Assembly: GCF_020685205.1 (NCBI RefSeq)
Contig: NZ_JAJERB010000004.1
Coordinates: forward strand, 186,001-250,000
Direction of reading: 5' to 3'
From: Hymenobacter translucens
Lineage (GTDB): Bacteria > Bacteroidota > Bacteroidia > Cytophagales > Hymenobacteraceae
Length of the DNA stretch: 64,000 bases
Below, one piece after another: positions 24,667 through 34,319 of the stretch; the first letter of the stretch is position 1; each line of letters begins with the position of its first letter. The notes beneath the pieces are model-generated. The model did not search any database. It saw nothing but the letters and a program-made list of their open reading frames with translations, and had not been told where the DNA came from. A program made the translations under genes and the position numbers.

Positions 24667-27600
24667 TTAAATACCCAGGTTGATGCCGAACGTGAAGCTA
24701 CGGGGAGGCGGCAGCGAGCGGCCGTCGATACCGTAGGCAATGTTGGCACCCTGACGGGTGTTAGTCGTGCTGTTGTTGGTGTTTACTTCCGGATCGAGGC
24801 CAGTATAAGCAGTGAAGTTATACAGGTTCTGAGCCAGGCCGTAAATCCGGACATTGTTCAAACCAAGACGCTTGATAAGAGGTTCCGGCAGGTTGTAGCC
24901 AAGGCTCACCTGACGCAGGCGCAGGAAGTCGCCCTTCTCTAGCCAGCGGGTCGAAGCCTGCACGGACTGCACGTCACGCAGCACGAGCTTCTGAATGTCG
25001 GTGTTCTGGCCGGGAGCCGTCCAGCGGTCCAGGATTTCCGTGCTGTTGTTCTGCAGGCTGTTGCTCAGCATGGCCTGACGGTAGCCGTTGTAAACGAGGT
25101 TGCCGCCGGAGTACTGCAGGAACACACCCAGCTCAAGGCCTTTGAAGCTGAAGGTGTTGTCGAAACCACCCGACCAGGTGGGGTAGCCCGACTTCTTCGT
25201 GTACTTGAAGTCAGCAGCGCCGATGGGGGTCGTAACCTCACCAGCGGCGTTCAGCCAGCGGCCCTGCGTAGCATTGGCGTTGGTCGTGTAAGCCGCATCG
25301 TACTGCTTGATGTTGCCATCCTTGTCGTAGAACTGGGCGTTGCCGTTGGCGGGGTTTACACCAGCCCACTGGGGCAGGAAGTATACACCCAGGCTGCTGC
25401 CCACGCTGGCGCGGTTGTTAGCGGCAATAATGTCGGTCGGGGTAGCCAGCTCAACAATGCGGTTCTTGATGATGGCCGTGTTGAAGGAAGAGCTCCAGGT
25501 GAAGCCGCTTTCCGTGCGCACGTTCACCGTGTTCAGGGTCAGTTCAACACCACGGTTGTACATCTTGCCTACGTTGCGGGCTACCGAAGCACCGGGGATA
25601 CCAGTGGTGCGGAGTACCGGGGCATTCAGTACCAAGTTGTCGATGTTGTTGTTGAAGAAGTCGAAGGTCAGGTTCACGCGGCTGTCGAGCAACGAAGCAT
25701 CCAGACCCAGGTCAAGCTTCTTGGACGTTTCCCACTGCAGACCGGGGTTACCCACTTGGCTGATCGAGAAACCGTTTACGTCGGCGTACTGGCCGCCGCC
25801 GATCAGGGTGCGCGAAGCGTAGGAGCCCAAGCCGTTGGAGTTACCAACCACGCCGTAGCTACCACGCAGCTTCAGGTCATTAATAACGGAGATGCCCTGC
25901 ATGAAGCTTTCCTCCGAGATACGCCAGCCCAGCGAACCACCTGGGAAGTAGCCGCGCTGGTTGTCCTTACCGAATACCGACGAAGCGTCAGCACGTACCG
26001 AGAACGAAGCGTAGTACTTGTTTTCGAAGCTGTAGTTGGCGCGGCCGAAGTACGACTGGAAGCCGTTGGCGAACTCAGTGCCGCCGCCGGTCAGGGTACC
26101 GGAGTACAGACCGTCGAGGATCGACTGGAACTTGGGGTCAGCGAAGTCGTTGGCTACGCTGTAGATGCGCTTGGTTTGCGTCTCCTGGTATTCTACACCG
26201 GCCGTCAGACCGATCGTGTGCTTTTCAGCGAACGTGCGGTCGTAGTTGGCGTAGTTCTGCCAGTTGAACTGAGTCAGGGTGTTATCGTAGTCCTGTACCA
26301 GACCCTGACCAACCTGACGGCCCAGGCCGCCGAGGATGGGGCTGTTGTACTGGTCCTCGAAGTTGTTGGTATGGTCGATACCGTATTTCGTGGTCAGCTG
26401 CAGGCCTTTGATGGGCTCTACCGTGAAGTAACCGTTGCCGAGCATACGCTGCGAGGTGTTGTCGTTGCGGTTCTCGCGCAGGATGCCGGGGATGTGGTAG
26501 TACGCGTTCGGAGCATAGCTGCTCGGAATCAGGTTGTTACCGTTGCCTAGGTTGCCCAGGTTGTTCAGGTAGTAGGTGCCGTCCGGATTGTAGGCCGGTA
26601 CGTTCGGGGGAGCGGTGTAGCCCGAGATGGTAGCGCCAGCCAGGGCGTTCTCGTTGTTTACACCCTGGTTGTAGGCTTTGCTGTAGCTCAGGCTGATGCC
26701 GGCCTTCAGCCACTTCTTGGGGGTCAGGTCGAGGTTCAGACGCCCGGAACCACGACGCAGGCGGTTCTGGATGATGAGGCCCTGCTGGTCGTTCCAGTCA
26801 CCCGAGCCGTAGTACGAAGCGAATTCGTTACCGCCGGAAAGAGCAATCTGGTAGTTCTGCTGGGTGCCGTTACGGAAGATCTCGTTGATCCAGTCCGTCT
26901 CGTCCGGCACACCGTCGCCGTTCGTGTCGATCGTAGCTGCAATTACGGCCGGCACGCTGGTGTTGCCAACGTTGCCGGGAGCACCTACGCTACCAGCGCG
27001 GGCGTTAGCGGCCTTTTCGTTGGAGATGGTAACGAAATCGTTAGCGCCGAGAAGCTCGGGGCGGCGAACAGCCTGCTGGAAGCCGCGGTAGGTGTTCAGC
27101 GAAACGCGGTTCTGACCGTTCTTGCCACGCTTGGTGGTAATAACGATAACGCCGTTGGCAGCGCGCGAGCCGTAGATAGCTGCAGCCGAAGCGTCCTTCA
27201 ACACGTCCACCGACTGAATGTCGTTGGGGTTGATATCAGCCAGCGGGTTGTAGCGGCCACCCAGTACGTTGGTCTGCTCCGCGGTATTCAGCGGTACGCC
27301 GTCCAGTACATACAGGGGCTGGGAGTTGTTGCTGATCGAGTTGGCACCGCGGATACGCACGGCAGCCTGGTCGGCAATCATACCGCTACCAATGTTGATG
27401 CTCACGCCGGCCATACGACCCTGCAGTGCCTGATCAACACTCGTTACGGGCTGAAGCAGCAGCTTCTCCTCTTTTACCTGAGCTACCGAGCCGGTAATGT
27501 CTTTGACATCCTGCGACCCGCCGTAGCCGGTTACGACTACTTCGCTCAGGGTTTTGGTGTCGGCAGCCAGACCAATGTTGATGGTGTTGTCGGTGCCGAT

Positions 27601-27855
27601 GGTGCGCTCCTGGGTGATGAAGCCGATGGAGCTGAAAGTGAGAACGCCACCTGCTGCCGGGGCAGTGAGGCTAAACGTTCCATCGGAGTTGGTCGAAACC
27701 CCGTTCGTGGTGCCTTTTAACAGCACCGTTACACCGGGCAGGCCTTCGCCGGACTGCCGGTCGGTCACACGGCCGGAGATGTTCCGGTCCTGAGCCATTA
27801 CCTGCTGTAGCAGGGTAATCATGAGCAGAGCACTCATGAATAGAAATTTTTTCAT
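24667..27855 (-). CDS. SusC/RagA family TonB-linked outer membrane protein, pair 1
   Basis: A 1062-residue TonB-dependent transporter that would carry oligomeric nutrients across the outer membrane. In order: signal peptide (MKKFLFMSALLMITLLQQVM), carboxypeptidase-regulatory-like domain (~22-105, ISGRVTDRQSGEGLPGVTVL), TonB-box-like LSEVVVTGYG, plug domain (~115-235, IRGANSISNNSQPLYVLDGV and the SusC hallmark AAIYGSRAANGVIVITTKRG), then the beta-barrel ending FTFGINLGI. There is no STN domain before the plug, so it is not built to signal through an anti-sigma factor. It shares a promoter-like sequence with susC-2. Confidence 0.96.
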   Translation of the reverse strand: MKKFLFMSALLMITLLQQVMAQDRNISGRVTDRQSGEGLPGVTVLLKGTTNGVSTNSDGTFSLTAPAAGGVLTFSSIGFITQERTIGTDNTINIGLAADTKTLSEVVVTGYGGSQDVKDITGSVAQVKEEKLLLQPVTSVDQALQGRMAGVSINIGSGMIADQAAVRIRGANSISNNSQPLYVLDGVPLNTAEQTNVLGGRYNPLADINPNDIQSVDVLKDASAAAIYGSRAANGVIVITTKRGKNGQNRVSLNTYRGFQQAVRRPELLGANDFVTISNEKAANARAGSVGAPGNVGNTSVPAVIAATIDTNGDGVPDETDWINEIFRNGTQQNYQIALSGGNEFASYYGSGDWNDQQGLIIQNRLRRGSGRLNLDLTPKKWLKAGISLSYSKAYNQGVNNENALAGATISGYTAPPNVPAYNPDGTYYLNNLGNLGNGNNLIPSSYAPNAYYHIPGILRENRNDNTSQRMLGNGYFTVEPIKGLQLTTKYGIDHTNNFEDQYNSPILGGLGRQVGQGLVQDYDNTLTQFNWQNYANYDRTFAEKHTIGLTAGVEYQETQTKRIYSVANDFADPKFQSILDGLYSGTLTGGGTEFANGFQSYFGRANYSFENKYYASFSVRADASSVFGKDNQRGYFPGGSLGWRISEESFMQGISVINDLKLRGSYGVVGNSNGLGSYASRTLIGGGQYADVNGFSISQVGNPGLQWETSKKLDLGLDASLLDSRVNLTFDFFNNNIDNLVLNAPVLRTTGIPGASVARNVGKMYNRGVELTLNTVNVRTESGFTWSSSFNTAIIKNRIVELATPTDIIAANNRASVGSSLGVYFLPQWAGVNPANGNAQFYDKDGNIKQYDAAYTTNANATQGRWLNAAGEVTTPIGAADFKYTKKSGYPTWSGGFDNTFSFKGLELGVFLQYSGGNLVYNGYRQAMLSNSLQNNSTEILDRWTAPGQNTDIQKLVLRDVQSVQASTRWLEKGDFLRLRQVSLGYNLPEPLIKRLGLNNVRIYGLAQNLYNFTAYTGLDPEVNTNNSTTNTRQGANIAYGIDGRSLPPPRSFTFGINLGI

Positions 27856-27920
27856 GCAGAGAAAGGTGAGTGAGAAAAGAGTAAGGAAATAAGGACCGCC
27901 AGAAGCCAGCCTTTATTTCA

Positions 27921-27933
27921 TAAAAATAGGCAA
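27921..27933 (-). promoter_or_regulatory. Promoter-like sequence of susC-1
   Basis: On the minus strand this reads TTGCCTATTTTTA, 66 bases before the ATG. TATTTTTA is close to the TAnnTTTG -7 box, and a TTG lies 18 bases upstream of it. Nearly the same sequence precedes susC-2. Confidence 0.45.
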
Positions 27934-28317
27934 CATTCAAGCAATGCAAGAAGGAATGGTTACTTTTTTATGAACTGACGAAAAAAAAGTCTGCGTTCGT
28001 CCTCTTCTCAGGCAACCATTAGATAATTTGACTTTAAGATCATTTGCTATTTTCTATACTGAGAATTCGCCCGATTCCGGGTAGGTTAAAAATCAAAATA
28101 ACCTGCTTTAAAGCGCGTTATCACCCCGTAACGCTACTTCCAGCGCTGGCCGGTTAGCCGTAACGCACTTGCACATTTGCCGGACCTTGATTTTTAAACG
28201 GCCAGGGTCCGGCGCATTTGAAACCTGCTATACTTTTTCTTCGGGGATAGCATTTTACGGAGCTTTACCTTATATCAGCGCCCGAAATCAGCGGCGGAAC
28301 GGGCGTGTCAGCCACAA

Positions 28318-28349
28318 AAAAGCCGCTGCCCGGAAGGACAGCGGCTTTT
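28318..28349 (-). terminator. Intrinsic terminator of the susC-2 transcript
   Basis: An 11-bp perfect stem (28318-28328 with 28339-28349) whose minus-strand 3' side is T-rich, 20 bases after the lipoprotein gene's stop codon. Confidence 0.85.
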
Positions 28350-28369
28350 AGTTAATCGGCTTTTGCAGC

Positions 28370-28981
28370 TTAGCGGAACACTGCGACGGCCGCGAAAGGC
28401 TCCCGCGACAACGTGCCGGAAGGCGATGGGAACGTGCCGGTCAGCGGAGTGAGCACGATCCGACGACCATCCTTCAGGATGTAGTCGAAGGTGAACACAA
28501 TCGCATCGTTGCGAACCAGAAAGTTGTTCGTACGCGTGGGATCCTGCTCTTTGGTGGTGCTGCCGGGCTTGATCGGATATACGGTCGTCAGCGCAGCACC
28601 ATTGATTCGCTCCAGATCCCGGAGCGCCTCATCACTGTTCATGGTGATGGTAGCCGGGAACGAGCTAACCTCCTTTACCAGCAAGCGGGGGCTAATCTGG
28701 GTACCACGACGGTAGCTGCGGTACACGGCAATCCGGTCAATCTCCACTTCACGCTGGTCACCCGGGTCGATCGTAAACTCGAACACCGGCCGCGTAGGGT
28801 TGGAGTTCGGGGCCGCGGCGCTTTGGCTAATGGGAAAGTAGTCTTTGCCGGGGGTAACCCGGGGAAACAGGATAGGAAGGTCTTCGGTCTCCGGCGCCGG
28901 GAGCTTGTCTTGGTCGGTGCACGAGGAGAACCCGAGCATACTCGACGCCAGCAGCGCGAGGGCAAACAGGGTCTTTTTCAT
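28370..28981 (-). CDS. Hypothetical lipoprotein encoded behind susD-2
   Basis: This 203-residue protein starts at ATG 28981 (MKKTLFALALLASSMLGFSS) with lipobox Cys in SSCTDQ; the frame opens 11 codons earlier, but the signal peptide decides the start. The mature part is beta-rich (PVFEFTIDPGDQREVEIDRI, ISPRLLVKEVSSFPATITM) and looks like a single Ig-like surface domain. It is third in the susC-2/susD-2 transcript (39 bases after susD-2), where SusE/SusF-type surface binding lipoproteins usually sit, so an accessory nutrient-binding role is inferred. No family was recognised. It is the only extra gene in the four Sus-like loci. Confidence 0.78.
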   Translation of the reverse strand: MKKTLFALALLASSMLGFSSCTDQDKLPAPETEDLPILFPRVTPGKDYFPISQSAAAPNSNPTRPVFEFTIDPGDQREVEIDRIAVYRSYRRGTQISPRLLVKEVSSFPATITMNSDEALRDLERINGAALTTVYPIKPGSTTKEQDPTRTNNFLVRNDAIVFTFDYILKDGRRIVLTPLTGTFPSPSGTLSREPFAAVAVFR

Positions 28982-29020
28982 AAAATAGTCAAAAGTGAGG
29001 TTTCGTGGATGCACAATGAT

Positions 29021-30706
29021 TTATTGAACATCCCAGAAAATGCGGTCCGTCAGCACATTGGGCTGTTTGGGCGCATTAGGATTGGTCGTCAGGTCGTCCT
29101 GACGGTAAAGCAGACGGCGGGGGAAGCCACCGCTCGAAGCCGTTTCGTTGTCGTCATCGTCCTCCGTGCCACGGGCCGGATCTGCATTGCCGGGCACCTT
29201 GATACGGGGCAGGTAGGTGCGGCGGAAGTCAGTGTAGATATCCAGTCCGAAGCCAAACGAGGCAATGTACTTCTGCTCCATAATGATGGCCAGCTTGCCC
29301 TGCGCGGTAGTGGCGGCGTTGTAGGCAGCCATTTCCCGCGTCACATAGGTGTTGATGGCGGCTGCCGAAATCTGGGGCACCGGCAGCGCGGATACACCCA
29401 CGCCGGCCGGGGAAGTTCCTTCGGCGGCAGCAATCTGGTTTACCTTGGCAAACGAAGCGCGGATGGCTTCTTCCAGGGCGACACCAGCGGCGGTAGCATC
29501 ATTGAGTACCATCAGGCGTACTTCGGCTTCGGTGTACTTGCGGCTGAAGTACGTGAGCAGACGCTGGGCAACGAGGCCGCGGCCAAAGTCAGAGGTGGCG
29601 TTGCCGCCTTCGCCGTTGTCGAAGCGCCCGCCAATGGGGTACAGACCGGGCAGGGTGCGCACGTCGGCATCGGCGGCGGCGGCGTTGCGGCCGGTGCTGC
29701 CAAAGCGGCGCGAGATAAACAGACGGCCGCGGTTAGCAGGCTCCTGGTAGTCTACGTTGGTATTTTCAACCGTGGAGCGGTTCTGGTTAAAGAAGTAGTA
29801 AGGCAGGCGGGGGTCCCGGGGTGCCCGGGTCGTGTTGCCGGCGCTGGTACCGCGCATCCGCTCATAGAAGTGAATGCCGATGTGGTTTTCGCGGCCTACG
29901 TTTACGTAGTCGGCCAGGAAGCCAACGTTCCGGTTTTCCGGCGTGGTAGTGCTGCCGTACTTCACTTCAAAGTCGTCCTGGGCCGTCAGCAGGTCCTGGC
30001 CGAGCAGGGTCGTAACGTCGGCGCTGACGTCACGGGTTTTGCGGATCTGGTTGTAGAGCTTCAGCTTCAGGCTCCGGCCGAAACGGGACCATTTCAGGGC
30101 ATTGCCACCATAGATAATGTCGTTGGATGGCGTCACTCCTCCCTTGGCCAGGTTAGCCAGGGCTTCGTCAATCAGCGAGAACAGACCCTGAATACCCAGG
30201 GTCTGGTTGCCGTTGTAGATATCGGAGTCCTTATCGAAGCGGGGAGCCCGGTTGGAAGCGCCCTGCAGCGCCTGGGAGTAGGGAATGTCGCCCCACATAT
30301 CCACCATCTGGCTGACGACATAGGCTTTCTGCAGCTGGGCAATACCCAGGAACGTCCAGCTTTGCTGCGCAGTAGCCTGCCTGATGATCTGCTCGTTGTT
30401 ATTGAGCATATCGGTGTACAGACCCGACCACTCGTTGTTGAACGAGTCGCCCGACTGAGAGAAAGTACCGATCGAGCGGGAGTTGGACAGCTGGCCCATC
30501 AGGGCGGCCGTCGGCTGGCTCAGGCCGTTCAGGTTAAAGCCCAGGTACGTGGCCATCGCCACCTGGGTCACCGGCAGCAGCTGCTCGTTGGTGGCCGAAA
30601 TCGGGTGAATCGGGTCAACGTTGACATCGAAAAAGTCCTTGCACCCCGGTGCTGTGAGGAGCAGGCCCACCAGGCCCAGGCCGGCGGAAAGTTTACGGAT
30701 TCTCAT
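29021..30706 (-). CDS. SusD/RagB-like lipoprotein (SusD_2 type), pair 2
   Basis: A 561-residue nutrient-binding outer-membrane lipoprotein. The signal MRIRKLSAGLGLVGLLLTAP ends at the lipobox Cys (GCKDFFDVNVDP), and the second-type SusD features follow: NEQLLPVTQVAMATYLGF, LQKAYVVSQMVDMWGDIPYS, and KQPNVLTDRIFWDV at the end. The WGDIPYSQAL motif is typical of the SusD_2 group rather than of classical SusD. It starts 24 bases after the susC-2 stop and is followed by the accessory lipoprotein. Longer than the SusD_2 member of pair 3 by about 95 residues, mainly in the middle third. Confidence 0.93.
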   Translation of the reverse strand: MRIRKLSAGLGLVGLLLTAPGCKDFFDVNVDPIHPISATNEQLLPVTQVAMATYLGFNLNGLSQPTAALMGQLSNSRSIGTFSQSGDSFNNEWSGLYTDMLNNNEQIIRQATAQQSWTFLGIAQLQKAYVVSQMVDMWGDIPYSQALQGASNRAPRFDKDSDIYNGNQTLGIQGLFSLIDEALANLAKGGVTPSNDIIYGGNALKWSRFGRSLKLKLYNQIRKTRDVSADVTTLLGQDLLTAQDDFEVKYGSTTTPENRNVGFLADYVNVGRENHIGIHFYERMRGTSAGNTTRAPRDPRLPYYFFNQNRSTVENTNVDYQEPANRGRLFISRRFGSTGRNAAAADADVRTLPGLYPIGGRFDNGEGGNATSDFGRGLVAQRLLTYFSRKYTEAEVRLMVLNDATAAGVALEEAIRASFAKVNQIAAAEGTSPAGVGVSALPVPQISAAAINTYVTREMAAYNAATTAQGKLAIIMEQKYIASFGFGLDIYTDFRRTYLPRIKVPGNADPARGTEDDDDNETASSGGFPRRLLYRQDDLTTNPNAPKQPNVLTDRIFWDVQ

Positions 30707-30730
30707 CGTATATAAAGTCGAAAAGTCAGA

Positions 30731-33700
30731 TTAGAAGTTCACGCGCAGGTTCACGCCGTACCGGGTGGTGTTGGGCGCGTTGGTGTACTCGAAACCCTGG
30801 GCGTTGCTGGAGCCGAACGTGCTGGTTTCGGGGTCGAAGTTGGTGTACTTCGGAATGTTGGGCGAATACCACCACAGGTTGCGGCCCGACAGCGAAACCG
30901 TCACGCCGTTGAAGGGAGTTTTCTCCAGCATCGTCTTGGGCAGGCTGTAGCCAAGCGAGATTTCGCGCAGACGTACCGTGGTAGCATCGTACACCGAGAA
31001 CTCGGCCGGGGCGTTGATGGCCGCCGAACCAAGACCGGGAACACCACTGAAATAGTAGTCGTTCACCGTGATGGGGGTCGTATTCGGGATGGCCACGCCG
31101 TCGCCGTTGCGGATAGGCTGGCGGGTGGCTACGTCACCCTGTACCCCTTTGATGATAACCAGCTTCTCGCGGTCCTCGGTGTCCTTCGTTACACCCCGGC
31201 CCAGCATCTGCTCCACGGTGGTCGAATAGATGTCGCCGCCCTTGCGGAAGTCAACTAGCACACTCAGGTTAAGGCCTTTGTAAGTGAAGTTGTTGATGAA
31301 GTTCATCTGGAAATCCGGGTTTGGGTTGCCGATGATCTGGGGGTTGGGGTCGTCAATCGGGCGGCCCGTTACCGGATCAATCAGCAGGTTGCCTTTCTCG
31401 TCGCGGGCGGCTACCGAGCCGTAGAACACGCCGTAGGGCTGACCCGGCTTCAGCAGGGCCTGAATAACACCCGAGCCGAAGCTGCTGCCGAACGGAATCT
31501 GGTCGATGCCTTCAGCCAGCTCCACCACAATGTTGCGGTTGCGGTAGAAGTTGTTGGTGCTGGACCAGGTGAAGTCGTTCGTTTTAATCGGAACCACGGT
31601 CAGCGAAACTTCCTGGCCCTCGTTGCTGAGCTCACCGAAGTTGGTAATCTCTGAGCCGTAGCCGGTAGCAGACGGCAGAGCCCGGGGGGCAATCTGGCTG
31701 GTGGAGCGGCGCTTGTAATAGGTGCCCGTGAAGGTTACGCGGTCCTTGAGGAAGCCCAGGTCAACCCCTACATCGATGTCGGAGGTGAACTCGGGCGTCA
31801 GGGCCGGGTTGCCGATCTGGCTGGAAATGCCCAGGCCGACGATACCGTTGAAGGGGAACTGGGTGCCCAGCTGCTGGCCGGGGTTGCCGAAGCCAGGGTT
31901 GATGATGTAGCGCGTGGGGCCGGCATCATAGGGCGAAGCATCGCGACCCACGCGGCCGTAGCCGGCACGCAGCTTCAGCAACGTCAGCCAGTTGTAGTCG
32001 AGCTTGAACGCTTCGTTGACGAGCAGCGAGCCGTTTACGCTGGGGTAAAAGAACGAGCGGCCGCTGTTGCCCAGCTCCCCGTTCTTGTTCAGCGTCGACG
32101 ACCAGTCGTTACGACCCGAAACGGTTAGGAACGCAAACTCCTTATAGCCCACGGTAGCGTCACCAAGGATACCCATCAGGCGGCGCTTGGAGTAGTCGTA
32201 GCCGTTGGTGCCCTTCTGCTCGGTGTTTTCGATGTTGTCGATGCCGAACACGATGATGTTGCTGCCCTGGAAGGCAGTAAACTCAAACTTGCGCTGGTTG
32301 ATGTTCTGGCCGACCGAGGCGCGCAGGCTGATGTCTTCCGTCAGGTTTTTGTCAACGGTCAGCAGCAGGGTCTGCTCCAGCTCGGTGTTCTGGATGTTGT
32401 CCTCCAGTACGTTGCCTACGCCGCCGTAGCCCAGGGAGCCGGGACGAACGGTGGTACGGCGCAGGTCGGTGTAGGTGTTCAGGCCCCCGGAGTAGCTCAG
32501 CGTCAGCCACTCCTTGAAGGCGTAGCTCATGTTCACGCTGCCCACCACGCGGTCAACCCGGGAGGTGTAGGCGTTGTTCTCGGTGCTCCAGATGGGGTTG
32601 TCAGCCTGCTGCGACAGCCAGCCGAACAGCGACTGTTTCGTAATCGGGTCGATGTAGGGCAAACCCTGCAGGTCGAGGTTACGGGGCAAGAACAGCGTCC
32701 GGGCAAAGGCCGTGGCGTTACCAACGGCGTTGTTGGCGCCCAGCTGGGGGCCGCGCTGCTCCGAGTTGGTGTAGCCGACGTTGCCGCCTACGGTGAGCTT
32801 GTTGAAAGTGCCCGAACCGCCGGCACTCACGTTGTTGCGGATAAAGAACGAGTTCGGGATAATGCCTTTGTTGTCGGCACGCGACAGAACAGCCGAGAAG
32901 CTGGTATTGTCGCCGGAGCCGGACAGGTTGATCGAGTTCTCGAATACGTGGCCGGTTTTGAAGTAGTCCTTTACGTTGTTCGGGTAAGCCTGATAGGGAA
33001 TAACGGCCGTGTCCGCAATGCCTAGACCCACGTTGCCTGCCTGGGGGTGAGGAATGGTGGTCGGGGAGCCGGGGCCGCCGAAGCGGGGACCCCAGGAGCC
33101 GTTCGTAGTGAACGGGCCGGTAAAGTTCGCCCCGTTGCCGTAGGAGTTCTGGTACTCGGGCAGGCCGGCAAGCTTTTCCATGGAGTAGGAAGTGCTGTAG
33201 CCAACCTGCACGCCTTTGGCGCCGCGCTTGCCGCTGCCGGTTTTGGTAGTGATAACGATAACGCCACCAGCCGCCCGGGAACCGTAAAGGGCCGCCGCCG
33301 CCGCACCTTTCAGTACCGTGAAGGTTTCAATGTTGTTGGGGTCAATGTCGGCCGTACGGCCCGAGTAGCCGGCACCGCGCACGAGCTGGTTTTCCGACTC
33401 GGTTTGGGAGTTGTCGTACGGCACGCCGTCTACAATAAAGAGCGGCTGGTTGTTGCCCAGCATCGAGGTATTACCGCGGATGGTGATGCGGGAAGACGAA
33501 CCGGGGACCCCGCTCGACGAGACAATGTTTACGCCGGGCACTTTACCGGAAATCGTGCGCAGGATGTCGGGCTCCGACTTCTGAACAACCTGCTCGGTTT
33601 TAATCGTGGAAACAGCGTAGCCAACTGCCCGCTCCTCCCGCTTTACGCCGAGGACGGTTACTTCATTGAGTTGCTTGGCATCCACCGCCATGGATACGTC

Positions 33701-33973
33701 GATGGCGGTGCTGGTAATTGGGCGCTCTAGGGTGGTGTAGCCCAAATACTTGAAAACGAGGGTGGTTGCATTGTCTGGCACGGCCAGAGTGTAGCGTCCG
33801 TCAGCGTTGGTGGCAGTACCAATGCTGGTGCCTTTCACCAGCACACTCACGCCGGGCAGACCGTCGTTGTTGCTGGCGTCCAGGACACGTCCGGAGATAG
33901 ACCGGTTCTGGGCCAGTGCCTGGCCGAACAGAACCAATACCATCAGCAGACTGAGCAGTAAGGGTTTTTTCAT
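30731..33973 (-). CDS. SusC/RagA family TonB-linked outer membrane protein, pair 2
   Basis: A 1080-residue TonB-dependent transporter with signal peptide MKKPLLLSLLMVLVLFGQAL, a carboxypeptidase-regulatory-like domain (~22-105, SISGRVLDASNNDGLPGVSV), the TonB-box-like LNEVTVLGVKR, a plug with ITIRGNTSMLGNNQPLFIVD and the hallmark AALYGSRAAGGVIVITTKTG, and a barrel ending GVNLRVNF. Its N-terminal domain is clearly diverged from those of pairs 3 and 4. It is the first gene of a three-gene unit with susD-2 and the lipoprotein, ending at the 28318-28349 terminator. Substrate unknown; no enzyme gene nearby hints at one. Confidence 0.96.
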   Translation of the reverse strand: MKKPLLLSLLMVLVLFGQALAQNRSISGRVLDASNNDGLPGVSVLVKGTSIGTATNADGRYTLAVPDNATTLVFKYLGYTTLERPITSTAIDVSMAVDAKQLNEVTVLGVKREERAVGYAVSTIKTEQVVQKSEPDILRTISGKVPGVNIVSSSGVPGSSSRITIRGNTSMLGNNQPLFIVDGVPYDNSQTESENQLVRGAGYSGRTADIDPNNIETFTVLKGAAAAALYGSRAAGGVIVITTKTGSGKRGAKGVQVGYSTSYSMEKLAGLPEYQNSYGNGANFTGPFTTNGSWGPRFGGPGSPTTIPHPQAGNVGLGIADTAVIPYQAYPNNVKDYFKTGHVFENSINLSGSGDNTSFSAVLSRADNKGIIPNSFFIRNNVSAGGSGTFNKLTVGGNVGYTNSEQRGPQLGANNAVGNATAFARTLFLPRNLDLQGLPYIDPITKQSLFGWLSQQADNPIWSTENNAYTSRVDRVVGSVNMSYAFKEWLTLSYSGGLNTYTDLRRTTVRPGSLGYGGVGNVLEDNIQNTELEQTLLLTVDKNLTEDISLRASVGQNINQRKFEFTAFQGSNIIVFGIDNIENTEQKGTNGYDYSKRRLMGILGDATVGYKEFAFLTVSGRNDWSSTLNKNGELGNSGRSFFYPSVNGSLLVNEAFKLDYNWLTLLKLRAGYGRVGRDASPYDAGPTRYIINPGFGNPGQQLGTQFPFNGIVGLGISSQIGNPALTPEFTSDIDVGVDLGFLKDRVTFTGTYYKRRSTSQIAPRALPSATGYGSEITNFGELSNEGQEVSLTVVPIKTNDFTWSSTNNFYRNRNIVVELAEGIDQIPFGSSFGSGVIQALLKPGQPYGVFYGSVAARDEKGNLLIDPVTGRPIDDPNPQIIGNPNPDFQMNFINNFTYKGLNLSVLVDFRKGGDIYSTTVEQMLGRGVTKDTEDREKLVIIKGVQGDVATRQPIRNGDGVAIPNTTPITVNDYYFSGVPGLGSAAINAPAEFSVYDATTVRLREISLGYSLPKTMLEKTPFNGVTVSLSGRNLWWYSPNIPKYTNFDPETSTFGSSNAQGFEYTNAPNTTRYGVNLRVNF

Positions 33974-34031
33974 GAAAAAAGGGGGGAAAAATGGAGGAAT
34001 AGGCTAGGCCTTGGGGGTGGTTCTTTGTGGC

Positions 34032-34044
34032 TAAAAATAGGGCA
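34032..34044 (-). promoter_or_regulatory. Promoter-like sequence of susC-2
   Basis: On the minus strand this reads TTGCCCTATTTTTA within one base, about 60 bases before the ATG. It matches the sequence before susC-1 except for one extra C, suggesting that the two loci use a common signal. Confidence 0.45.
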
Positions 34045-34265
34045 ATTTTTCCTGAAGGTAATAAGATAGGTCCTGCCGGAGCTTAAAAAAATAAAATGCC
34101 CGGGTCCGGCTGGTCAGCCATTACCAGCTGTTTTTCAACGGGATATCCCGATTTCAAGAAAAAAACCAGGGAGTAGCGGCTCAGAAACCTGAAGAGGGGT
34201 CTAGTCCCGACTACTCATCCGGCGGCGGAGCCAGCCCTGCTTCCTGCGAGCAGAGGGCCCTAAAC

Positions 34266-34300
34266 AAAAAAGACCTGGCCCATCAGGACCAGGTCTTTCT
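34266..34300 (-). terminator. Intrinsic terminator of the susC-3/susD-3 transcript
   Basis: A 10-13-bp stem (34266-34278 with 34289-34300) with a run of Ts on the minus-strand 3' side, 20 bases after susD-3. Confidence 0.83.
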
Positions 34301-34319
34301 TAGGATGGCGTCTACCGGT

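Larger units (their letters stand above)
27856..28369. other. Intergenic region upstream of susC-1
   Basis: No gene was seen here. The left part holds the susC-1 promoter-like sequence (27921-27933) and an A/T-rich stretch to ~28050. The right end holds the terminator of the neighbouring susC-2 transcript (28318-28349). The middle (28050-28310) has only short frames without motifs. Confidence 0.6.
33974..34319. other. Intergenic region between susC-2 start and susD-3 end
   Basis: No gene was seen. It holds the susC-2 promoter-like sequence (34032-34044) and, at its right end, the terminator of the susC-3/susD-3 transcript (34266-34300). The 220 bases between hold only short frames. Confidence 0.6.

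Noticed and set aside
28823..30715. A 630-codon open frame on the plus strand opposite susD-2
   Set aside because: Antisense shadow of a convincing SusD_2 gene; no start signal or family resemblance.
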